Shown: piece after piece, positions 25,245-32,560 of the stretch
Numbering within the stretch: the first letter of the stretch is position 1
Layout of the letters: every line of letters starts with the position of its first letter
Origin: Micromonospora noduli
GTDB lineage: Bacteria > Actinomycetota > Actinomycetes > Mycobacteriales > Micromonosporaceae
NCBI RefSeq assembly: GCF_003264365.1
Contig: NZ_PYAK01000012.1
Coordinates: forward strand, 103,933 to 167,932
Reading direction: 5' to 3'
DNA: 64,000 bases
Position numbers and translations under genes: made by a program
The notes under the pieces: model-generated
What the model was told of the DNA's origin: nothing
Databases searched by the model: none
What the model saw: only the letters and a program-made list of their open reading frames with translations

Positions 25245-25276
25245 TCCGATCTGGCCGATCGATGGTCCGATTGCCA

Positions 25277-25318
25277 AAACTAGGGCTGTCTAGCGTCCAC
25301 GCTAGACAGCCCTAGTTT
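25277..25318. terminator. perfect 19-bp hairpin
   Basis: AAACTAGGGCTGTCTAGCG (25277-25295) pairs with its exact complement at 25300-25318 across a TCCA loop. It ends the LppU-like operon. Its inner TCTAGC...GCTAGA arms recur in the next promoter. Confidence 0.85.
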
Positions 25319-25361
25319 GTGCTCGACGGGCTCAACACGCCGGTAGCCCCATCTATCCATG

Positions 25362-25391
25362 TCTAGCCTCGCAGCTAGATGGCCCGATAAT
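25362..25391 (+). promoter_or_regulatory. promoter with TCTAGC/GCTAGA operator-like repeat
   Basis: TCTAGC (25362-25367) and GCTAGA (25374-25379) flank six bases where a -35 box would lie. GATAAT at 25386-25391 is a good -10 element. The GTG start at 25401 lies nine bases beyond it, so transcription would begin at or within a few bases of the start codon. Confidence 0.6.
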
Positions 25392-25400
25392 CTGCGATGC

Positions 25401-26642
25401 GTGGATCCGGTCCGCAACCCGTACGCGCCGGGCGCCGGTCAGCGTCCGCCCGAACTTGCCGGGCGGGGGCGAGAGCTTGACGTCTTCGACATCGTGCTCG
25501 AGCGCATCGCCCGGGGCCGACCCGAGCGCAGCCTGATGCTCACCGGGCTACGTGGCGTCGGCAAGACGGTCCTGCTCAACACCCTCCGGTCCCAGGCGAT
25601 CAACCGGCTCTGGGGCAGCGGCAAGATCGAGGCTCGACCGGACCAGTCGTTGCGCAGACCGGTCGCCGCCGCACTGCACATGGCGGTCCGGGAGCTCGCC
25701 CCCCGCCACCGCGCACCGGACCGGATCGACGCGTTCCTCGGCGTCCTCAAGGCGTTCGCCCAGCGGTCCAACCCGACCGGCCGGGCCGGTGCGGCCACCA
25801 AGCTGCGCGACCGGTGGCAGCCCGGTATCGACGTGCCGGCCGCCAGCGGCCGGGCCGACTCCGGCGACATCGAGATCGACCTGGTCGAACTGTTCAGTGA
25901 CGCCGCCGCCGTGGCCAGCGACGTCGGCACCGGCATCGCCATCTTCATCGACGAGATGCAGGATCTCGGCCCGGAGGACGTGTCGGCGCTCTGCGCCGCC
26001 TGCCACGAGCTGTCCCAGCTCGGCGCGCCGCTGATCGTCGTCGGCGCCGGCCTTCCGCACCTGCCGGCCGTGCTCAGCGCCGCCAAGTCGTACTCCGAAC
26101 GGTTGTTCCGCTATCAACGCATCGACCGGCTCGACCGGATCGCCGCCGACCGGGCGCTCTGCGCACCCGCCGAGCGCGAGGAGGTCGAGTACGAGCAGAA
26201 GGCACTCGACCTGCTCTACGAGAAGTCCGGCGGCTATCCCTACTTCGTCCAGGCGTACGGCAAGGCCACCTGGGACCACGCGCCACGCTCGCCGATCACC
26301 GCCGCCGACGTGCGGGTCGCCGCGCCCGAGGCGGAGGCCGAACTGGCGGTCGGGTTCTTCGGTTCCCGGTTCGAACGGGCCACTCCCGCCGAACGCGAGT
26401 ACATGCGGGCGATGGCCATGATGTCCGCGGTCGAGGGCGAGCCCGGCGCGGTGGTCCGCGACGACATGGACGCCGCGGTGCCCACCGCGGAGATCGCCCG
26501 TGCCCTCGGCCGCAAGCCGGCCAGTCTGTCCCCGGCCCGGGACGCGCTGATCAAGAAGGGGCTGATCTACTCCGGTGAGCGGGGCACTGTCGCCTTCACC
26601 GTCCCGCACTTCGGCCGGTACCTGCGGACGCAGCCGGCCTGA
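25401..26642 (+). CDS. AAA/STAND-type ATPase with C-terminal winged helix
   Basis: The 413-residue protein starts VDPVRNPYAPGAGQRPPELAGRGREL. It has a P-loop at about 48-56 (TGLRGVGKTVLLN), Walker B at about 180 (IFIDEMQDL), a sensor region in VVGAGLPHLP and a winged-helix-like tail (ALGRKPASLSPARDALIKKGLIY). This is the ORC/Cdc6-like ATPase plan annotated only as ATP-binding protein. GTG 25401 is preferred over ATG 25359, which would place the operator inside the gene. No ribosome binding site is visible, which fits a leaderless mRNA. Function unknown. Confidence 0.82.
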   Translation: MDPVRNPYAPGAGQRPPELAGRGRELDVFDIVLERIARGRPERSLMLTGLRGVGKTVLLNTLRSQAINRLWGSGKIEARPDQSLRRPVAAALHMAVRELAPRHRAPDRIDAFLGVLKAFAQRSNPTGRAGAATKLRDRWQPGIDVPAASGRADSGDIEIDLVELFSDAAAVASDVGTGIAIFIDEMQDLGPEDVSALCAACHELSQLGAPLIVVGAGLPHLPAVLSAAKSYSERLFRYQRIDRLDRIAADRALCAPAEREEVEYEQKALDLLYEKSGGYPYFVQAYGKATWDHAPRSPITAADVRVAAPEAEAELAVGFFGSRFERATPAEREYMRAMAMMSAVEGEPGAVVRDDMDAAVPTAEIARALGRKPASLSPARDALIKKGLIYSGERGTVAFTVPHFGRYLRTQPA

Positions 26643-26666
26643 CCCCCGACAATCGCGTCGACCCGG

Positions 26667-27215
26667 TCAGACCTTCGACCAGGGCGCCGGAAAGAGCACC
26701 TCACCGCGAGGCGGGGGCCCCTCCTCGCTGGTGGACGGCGGCAGCACCAGCGCCTGCCAGGGTTCACCGAGGCCGGCCCACGGGCCGGTCAGGCCCAGTT
26801 CACTCGCCGGGCCGAACCCGAACCGGCGGTAGAAGACCGGGGCACCGAGGACGACGACGAGCCGCTCGCCCAACTCGGTGGAGGCGTCCAGGGCAGCCTG
26901 CACGACCGCCGTGCCGTGCCCGACACGCTGTCGGTGCGGCGCGACAGCCACCGGGCCGAGGGCCAGGACGGGCACGTCCGAGCCTCGCTCCGGCCGCAGC
27001 CGCACCCGGGTGAGCAGCGCGTAACCGACCACCTCACCGCCGTACTCGGCGACCATGGCCAACTCCGGCAACCAGGCGGTGGTGTCGCGTAGCTCGTCGA
27101 CCAGGCTGACCTCAGGCGGTGTCGCCACGTCCGGACGGGCGAAGGCGGCAGCCAGCACGCGGCGGACCGGTCCGGCGTCGGCCGGGTCCTCGGGGCGTAG
27201 CCGCAGCGTGGTCAC
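26667..27215 (-). CDS. GNAT family N-acetyltransferase
   Basis: A 182-residue acetyltransferase. VPVLALGPVAVAPHRQRVGHGTAVVQAAL is the acetyl-CoA-binding motif A, and VVLGAPVFYRRFGFGPA is the typical YhbS-type motif B. The substrate is unknown. GTG 27215 (VTTLRLRPEDPADAG) gives the standard first strand; the frame is open farther upstream over the DoxX gene but lacks homology there. It is convergent with the ATPase gene, 24 bases apart. Confidence 0.87.
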   Translation of the reverse strand: MTTLRLRPEDPADAGPVRRVLAAAFARPDVATPPEVSLVDELRDTTAWLPELAMVAEYGGEVVGYALLTRVRLRPERGSDVPVLALGPVAVAPHRQRVGHGTAVVQAALDASTELGERLVVVLGAPVFYRRFGFGPASELGLTGPWAGLGEPWQALVLPPSTSEEGPPPRGEVLFPAPWSKV

Positions 27216-27348
27216 CCGCGCGACGTTACCCGCCAGCGCCCGTCCATCCGTGACGGTCGCTCGATTCGGCGTGGCGTACGTGTACGAACACCAATCCGAT
27301 CCTGCGGTTGACGGGGTAGCAAACGTCGCGACGGGGTATGACTGATCC

Positions 27349-27894
27349 ATGACGCCCGTACGTTCCCTCGCCCGCGCCATGCTGAGCGGCATCTTCGTGG
27401 TCAGCGGGTATCGCAACTTGCGCGACCCCGGCCGGCTCGCGGTGGCCGCCAAACCGGTGACCGACAAGGTCGCACCAGTGCTGAAGAAGGCGCACCCGAG
27501 CTTCCCCACCGAGACCGAGACCTTGATCCGGCTCAACGCGGCCGTGCAGGTCAGCGCCGGTCTGATGCTGGCCACCGGCCGGTTCAGCCGACCTGCGGCG
27601 CTGGTTCTGGCCGGCACGCTGGTCCCGGTGACCATCGCCGGGCATCCCTTCTGGAACAACGACGACCCGATCGCCAAGAACAACAATCAGATTCATGTCC
27701 TGAAGAACCTCGGGCTCCTCGGCGGTCTACTGCTCGCCGCGGCGGACACCGGCGGCAAGCCGGGTCTGCGGTGGCGGACGGGCCATCGCATCGGCCACTC
27801 TCGACGTTCCATGCAACGCGCCGTCCGGACCGCCCGCCGCGAGGCCCGAATCGCCGTCCGCTCCGCGTCCACCGCACGTCGACTCCCCGGCTGA
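27349..27894 (+). CDS. DoxX family membrane protein
   Basis: A 181-residue protein with an N-terminal helix (LARAMLSGIFVVSGYRNLRDP), further helices near 65-82, 85-105 and 118-132, and a basic, Arg-rich cytoplasmic tail. DoxX-like proteins sit in the membrane and in mycobacteria take part in a thiol/oxidative-stress complex with SodA and SseA. Neither partner is adjacent. ATG 27349 is the only reasonable start. Confidence 0.82.
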   Translation: MTPVRSLARAMLSGIFVVSGYRNLRDPGRLAVAAKPVTDKVAPVLKKAHPSFPTETETLIRLNAAVQVSAGLMLATGRFSRPAALVLAGTLVPVTIAGHPFWNNDDPIAKNNNQIHVLKNLGLLGGLLLAAADTGGKPGLRWRTGHRIGHSRRSMQRAVRTARREARIAVRSASTARRLPG

Positions 27895-28109
27895 CCTGCG
27901 TCGATCCGTCTCCGTCCCGCCCACACCCCTCGCTAAGGCCACGAATTACCTGAACCACCCGGTAGGCGTTAACGCGGTGGAAATGTCAAAAACATGTGTG
28001 GGATCGGACACGGTCGCATAACGCGGGAGGCACTGACGTGAGGCGCCGTTCTAGGCTCCGTGCAGGACCTGGACGGGTAGGACGACCTTGGTACGGGGGT
28101 GGCCACGCC

Positions 28110-29573
28110 ATGCCGACGGATGTCGGTAGACGGGCGGACCGCCTCGCCCCAATCCAACGTGTGACACGCGGGATCGACCGCGTGACGCGCGGGATCGATC
28201 GCAGGAACGTCGTACGGGGCGCCATCGTGGCCGCCGTCGCCTATGCCGCATGGCTTGCCATCGGCACCTTCGGGCGGCCGTACAACTTCTTCGACATGAA
28301 GATCTACCACGGTGCCGTGGTGTGGTGGGCGAGCGGTCACGAGCTCTACGAGTTCATCGCGCCCGAAACCACACTCGGGTTCACCTATCCGCCCTTCGCC
28401 GGGCTGGTCATGCTGCCGATGGCGCAGCTGCCGATCGGCGCGGCCGGCCTGGTCAACGCCGCCGCCAGCATCGCCGCCCTGGCGCTGGTGCTGGCCGGGC
28501 TGCTCCGACCCATCGTGGACCGACTGGGATGGCCACTGTGGTTCACGGTGGCCCTGGCGGTGCCGCTCGCCGTCGCCATCGAGCCGGGTCGGGAGACGCT
28601 CGGCTACGGCCAGGTCAACATCCTGCTGTTCGCCTTGATCATGGCTGACCTGATCGGCCTTCGCTGGCGGTCCCGCCGGGGCACCCACTACGCCGCCACC
28701 GACGGCCCGCTGCTGCGCTTCATCTACGGCGGGGCCTGGGCGGGGGCCGGTATCGGCCTCGCCACCGCGGTCAAGCTCACCCCGGCGCTGTTCATCGCCT
28801 ACCTGCTGATCACCCGTCAGTGGCGGGTGGCGGCCACCGCCATCGGCACCACGATCGGCGTGACGTTGGGGACCTTCGCGATCGTCGGTGACGAGTCGCG
28901 GACCTACTTCGGCAGCGTGCTGTGGCAGACCGAACGGGTCGGCGCGGCGGACATGACGCCCAACCAGTCCCTCGCCGGCCTGCTCGCCCGGCTGTACGAC
29001 TCGATCGAGACCCCGGGGCTGCTGTGGCTCGCCTTCTCGGTGCTGGTCCTGGCGCTGGGCCTGTCCCGGGCGGCCAGTTCCCGCGCCGACGGTGACGAGT
29101 TGACCGCCTTCACGTTGGTCGGTCTCACCGCGAACGTGATCAGCCCGATCTCCTGGACGCACCACCTGGTCTGGGTGATCCCGGCGATCATCGTGCTGGC
29201 CGACGCCGCCGTGCGTCGCCGCGAGGCGAGCCGGGGGATGCCGCAGCGCACCGGCCAGGGGGCGGTCTTCGGCGGTCTACCCGGGGTCAACGGGCTCCGC
29301 CCGCCGATCTGGTACCCGACGCTGACCGGGCTCCGCCACGGCTTCGCCGCGATCGGGCTCTACCTGCTCTTCCTGATCTCCCCCATCTGGCCGTACGAAC
29401 ACCAACTGCCGGAGATGTCGCACTACCAGGACGGCCTGTTCGGGGCACTGATGGAGAACTCGCTCGCGCTCGCGCTGATCGTGCTGGTCGCCGCGCTGCC
29501 CTGGCGGCCAGGCGCAGAGCCGGCGTTCTACGGCGACCGGCTCGCCCGGGCCGTGGTCAACGGCCGTCGCTGA
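28110..29573 (+). CDS. GT87 family membrane glycosyltransferase (mannosyltransferase-like)
   Basis: The 487-residue polytopic protein has about ten hydrophobic segments and the GT-C/DUF2029 pattern: FFDMKIYHGAVVWWASGHELYEF with an acidic residue in the first outer loop, FTYPPFAGL, GQVNILLFALI and AVKLTPALFIAYLL. In actinobacteria such enzymes add mannose from polyprenyl-phosphate-mannose to outer lipid glycans. ATG 28110 is chosen; GTG 28038 has a better ribosome binding site (GGGAGG), but the codons between have low GC3. A VTRGID duplication lies at residues 18-30. Confidence 0.85.
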   Translation: MPTDVGRRADRLAPIQRVTRGIDRVTRGIDRRNVVRGAIVAAVAYAAWLAIGTFGRPYNFFDMKIYHGAVVWWASGHELYEFIAPETTLGFTYPPFAGLVMLPMAQLPIGAAGLVNAAASIAALALVLAGLLRPIVDRLGWPLWFTVALAVPLAVAIEPGRETLGYGQVNILLFALIMADLIGLRWRSRRGTHYAATDGPLLRFIYGGAWAGAGIGLATAVKLTPALFIAYLLITRQWRVAATAIGTTIGVTLGTFAIVGDESRTYFGSVLWQTERVGAADMTPNQSLAGLLARLYDSIETPGLLWLAFSVLVLALGLSRAASSRADGDELTAFTLVGLTANVISPISWTHHLVWVIPAIIVLADAAVRRREASRGMPQRTGQGAVFGGLPGVNGLRPPIWYPTLTGLRHGFAAIGLYLLFLISPIWPYEHQLPEMSHYQDGLFGALMENSLALALIVLVAALPWRPGAEPAFYGDRLARAVVNGRR

Positions 29574-29577
29574 GCGG

Positions 29578-30006
29578 TCAGGGGCAGTTGACCCATTCCT
29601 CGGTGCCGTCGGTGAAGACCTGCCGCTTCCAGATCGGCAGTCGCGCCTTGACCTCGTCGACCAGTCGGGCACAGGCCGCGAAGGCCGCCGCCCGGTGCGC
29701 GGTGCTCACCGCAGCGACCAGCGCCACGTCACCGATCACCAGGGGGCCGACCCGGTGCGAGACCGCCACCGCGTAGACGTCGGGCTCCGCGGCGATCTCG
29801 GCTGCCACCTCGCGCAGCACCTGTGCGGCACTCGGGTGCCCCTCGTACTCCAGGCTGGTGACCTGGCGACCGTGGTCGTGGTCGCGGACCACACCCTGGA
29901 ACGACACCACGGCGCCGGCCCGGCGGTCGGCGACCGCCGCCTCGTGCGTGGCGAGGTCGAGCGGCTGGTCGGTGACCTCGCCGAAGGTGATCGCTGGTGC
30001 GGTCAT
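29578..30006 (-). CDS. moaE: molybdopterin synthase catalytic subunit MoaE
   Basis: A 142-residue protein with GAVVSFQGVVRDHDHGRQVTSLEYEGH, VSHRVGPLVIGDVALVAAVSTAHR and LPIWKRQVF, where the catalytic Lys pairs with the MoaD thiocarboxylate to make molybdopterin. ATG 30006 overlaps the moeA stop. It is the last gene of a moaC-mogA-moeA-moaE operon and is convergent with the GT87 gene four bases away. Confidence 0.93.
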   Translation of the reverse strand: MTAPAITFGEVTDQPLDLATHEAAVADRRAGAVVSFQGVVRDHDHGRQVTSLEYEGHPSAAQVLREVAAEIAAEPDVYAVAVSHRVGPLVIGDVALVAAVSTAHRAAAFAACARLVDEVKARLPIWKRQVFTDGTEEWVNCP

Positions 30007-31262
30007 GATGCACGCTCCCCGGGAAACAACGGCAGTGGCACGATCGGCACCCGGTCGCCAGGCTCACCGCTGGTGCCGGGTCGGATGACCGCGAACCCGT
30101 CCGCGCCGGCCAGGCCCCGCAGCATCGCCGAGCCGACGTGACGAACCGGGAACGCGACGCCGGCGGACCGGTCCAGTCGGACCAACGCCAGGTGGGTGTG
30201 GTCACCGCGACCGGGCACCGCCTCGGCCAGCGTGACCTGCGGCAGCACCGGCATCGACCGGCCCTGGAGGCCGGCGAGCAGCGGGGCGACAAGCGACACC
30301 AGCGCCACGATGGCCGACTGCGGGTTGCCCGGCAGCCCGGCCACGAACCGGGCTCGCCCGTCGGGGCCGGTCAGCCGGGCCAGCAGCATCGGGAAGCCCG
30401 GGCGGACCGCCACCGTGTTGACCACGTAGTCGGCGCCGAGCGCCTCCAGGGTCGGGTGCAGGTGGTCGACCGGACCGTTCATCGTGCCGCCGGTGGTGCA
30501 GACCAGATCGGCGTGGCCCAGCGCCGAGCGTAGGGCCGCCACGTGCGCGGGCAGCGTGTCAGCCACCGGGCCGACCACGTCGGATGGGCGGACCTGGCAG
30601 CCGTACCGTCGCAGCCAGGCCGGCACCGCAGGGCCCAGCGCGTCACGGATGCGACCCGCCGCGGGCGGGCCCGCCGTCAGCAGTTCGTCGCCGAAGACCA
30701 GCAGCGCGGCGCGTGGCGCCCGCCGGACCCGCAGCGTGTCGTGCCCGCAGGCGGCGGCCAGGCCGATCACCGCCGGGTCGACCGGCGTGCCGGCCGGCAA
30801 CAACTCCTCATCGGCGTACGCCTCCTCGCCGGGGTTCCGCCACTCGGGCGTCTTCCGGGGAGTGCCGCTGATCAGGCCGGTGGTGGACGCGGCGGACTCC
30901 TCCACGCGGAGCACGGCGGTGGCGCCCTCGGGCACCATCGCGCCGGTCGCGATCTCGACGGTGGTGTCGTCCTCGGTGAGCGGCGCGGGGGTGCTGCCGG
31001 CCAGGACCCGGCCGACGACGCGCCACGGCCCACTGCCGCGCACCGCCCAGCCATCCACGCTGGAGGTCGGGAACGCCGGCAGGTCAGTGCGGGTGGTCAA
31101 CGGCTCGGCCAGGGTCGACCCGTCCGTGTCGACAAGTGGTCGGGCGGCGGCGGGCAGCGCGGCGGCCAGACCGACCGCGTAGACCCGCGAACGGGCTTCT
31201 TCCCACCCGGCTGGCGGTGGGGCGGTGACCCGATCCGCTGTGGGTGCGGTTTCCGTGCTCAC
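30003..31262 (-). CDS. moeA: molybdopterin molybdotransferase MoeA
   Basis: The 419-residue protein inserts molybdate into adenylated molybdopterin. The N-terminal DGWAVRG motif, the MPEGATAV-like VPEGATAVLRVEE, and TTGGTMNGPVDHLH in the third domain are visible. The usual Ser of the GGxSxG loop is Met here, and RPGFPM replaces RPGKPM, so this is a divergent MoeA as found beside moaE in actinomycetes. GTG 31262 is the start. The C-terminal domain IV is present. Confidence 0.88.
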   Translation of the reverse strand: MSTETAPTADRVTAPPPAGWEEARSRVYAVGLAAALPAAARPLVDTDGSTLAEPLTTRTDLPAFPTSSVDGWAVRGSGPWRVVGRVLAGSTPAPLTEDDTTVEIATGAMVPEGATAVLRVEESAASTTGLISGTPRKTPEWRNPGEEAYADEELLPAGTPVDPAVIGLAAACGHDTLRVRRAPRAALLVFGDELLTAGPPAAGRIRDALGPAVPAWLRRYGCQVRPSDVVGPVADTLPAHVAALRSALGHADLVCTTGGTMNGPVDHLHPTLEALGADYVVNTVAVRPGFPMLLARLTGPDGRARFVAGLPGNPQSAIVALVSLVAPLLAGLQGRSMPVLPQVTLAEAVPGRGDHTHLALVRLDRSAGVAFPVRHVGSAMLRGLAGADGFAVIRPGTSGEPGDRVPIVPLPLFPGERAS

Positions 31263-31339
31263 CGACCGAGCCTATCGGCACGGACCGACACCCGCCCGGG
31301 CCTGGCGCGCACCAGTCGGTGGTCGCCACCGCGAAGCGG

Positions 31340-31810
31340 TCAGTGGTCGCCACCGCGGAGCTGGTCGACGGTGTGCCCGAGGATCGGCCCGAGAACGGCC
31401 AGGCCATCCCGGGCACCGCCGGTCGAGCCGGGCAGATTGACCACCAGCATCCGGCCGGCGACCCCGGCCAGGCCCCGGGACAGCACCGACGTCGGCACCC
31501 GGTCACGACTGTGCGCGCGGATCGCCTCGGCGATGCCGGGGATCTCGTAATCCAGCAGGCCCCGGGTCACGTCCGGTGTCCGATCCGTCGGGGTCACTCC
31601 GGTGCCACCGCTGGTCACCACCACCTCGACACCATCGGCGCGGGCGGCCCGTAAAGCGTCCCCGACCGGCTCACCGTCGGGCACCACCACCGGGTCGTCG
31701 ACCTGGCAGCCCAGCTCACGCAGGCCGGCGACGAGCAGCGGCCCGCTGGTGTCGGCGTAGACACCGGCCGCGGCCCGGTTGGAAGCGACGATCACCCGAG
31801 CCCGGATCAC
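31340..31810 (-). CDS. mogA: molybdenum cofactor adenylyltransferase (MogA/MoaB family)
   Basis: A 156-residue MoCF-domain protein: RVIVASNRAAAGVYADTSGP at the start, VVTSGGTGVTPTDRTPDV with the substrate-binding Gly-Gly-Thr-Gly, and LVVNLPGSTGGARDGL near the end. It adenylates molybdopterin before MoeA acts. GTG 31810 overlaps the moaC stop as GTGA. About 80 bases, holding a short direct repeat (GGTCGCCACCGCG), separate it from moeA. Confidence 0.87.
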   Translation of the reverse strand: MIRARVIVASNRAAAGVYADTSGPLLVAGLRELGCQVDDPVVVPDGEPVGDALRAARADGVEVVVTSGGTGVTPTDRTPDVTRGLLDYEIPGIAEAIRAHSRDRVPTSVLSRGLAGVAGRMLVVNLPGSTGGARDGLAVLGPILGHTVDQLRGGDH

Positions 31811-32298
31811 GGCCGGTCCTCCGGACGGACCCACTCGCCGGTCTTGCCGCCCTCCTTGCGCAGCACCCGGACCGCCTCCACCGAGGCCGCCGGGTCGACC
31901 GCCTTGACCATGTCGACCAGGGCGAGACCGGCGACAGCAACCGCCGTCAGTGCCTCCATCTCCACCCCCGTCCGGTCTGCCGTGCGGGCAGTGGCCGTGA
32001 TCTCCACGGTGTCGGCGGTCAGCCGTAGGTCGACGGTGACACCGTGCAGGGCGATCGGGTGGCAGAGCGGGATCAGATCAGGAGTGCGCTTGGCCCCCAT
32101 GATCCCGGCGAGCCGCCCGACGGCCAACGCGTCACCCTTGGGCAGCCCGTCGCGATGCAACAGGTCGATGACCTCGGGCGTGGTCCGCAAACGGCCGGCC
32201 GCGACGGCCAACCGACCCGTCACCGCCTTGGCAGAGACGTCGACCATACGGGCCGCGCCGGCGCGATCGACGTGGCTGAGCTGCGCGGGTTCGGTCAC
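31807..32298 (-). CDS. moaC: cyclic pyranopterin monophosphate synthase MoaC
   Basis: The 163-residue protein carries KRTPDLIPLCHPI and GVEMEALTAVAVAGLALVDMVKAVD, the two catalytic stretches of MoaC, which converts the MoaA product to cPMP. GTG 32298 begins VTEPAQLSHVDRAGAARMVDVS. It heads the second Moco operon in the window, while MoaA, its partner, is encoded 15 kb away. Confidence 0.94.
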   Translation of the reverse strand: MTEPAQLSHVDRAGAARMVDVSAKAVTGRLAVAAGRLRTTPEVIDLLHRDGLPKGDALAVGRLAGIMGAKRTPDLIPLCHPIALHGVTVDLRLTADTVEITATARTADRTGVEMEALTAVAVAGLALVDMVKAVDPAASVEAVRVLRKEGGKTGEWVRPEDRP

Positions 32299-32464
32299 GG
32301 TCGTGAGCCTATCGGTGCGGTACGACGGCGGTCGGAAGGAGCGGCGTCACACTGACGACGCGCCGGGTGCTGACGGCGCAACGGTCCCGACGCCGCTCCT
32401 CCCTCACCGACCCGCCGCCGAGGTCGCTGGGGGGGACCTGGCAGCGGGCGCGTGTCGACGACCC

Positions 32465-32486
32465 GGTTCTGCCCAGGGGCAGAACC
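32465..32486 (-). terminator. hairpin downstream of the SARP gene
   Basis: GGTTCTGCCC (32465-32474) pairs perfectly with GGGCAGAACC (32477-32486) across two bases. It lies 75 bases past the SARP stop. The rest of the 32299-32560 gap holds the moaC promoter side and no visible gene. Confidence 0.6.
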
Positions 32487-32560
32487 TCCCCCGTTCGCCG
32501 ATACGGCCGCCAAGTTACCGGGCCCGCCGATAAGAAATCGATAAGCGCCGTTCAGGCTGG

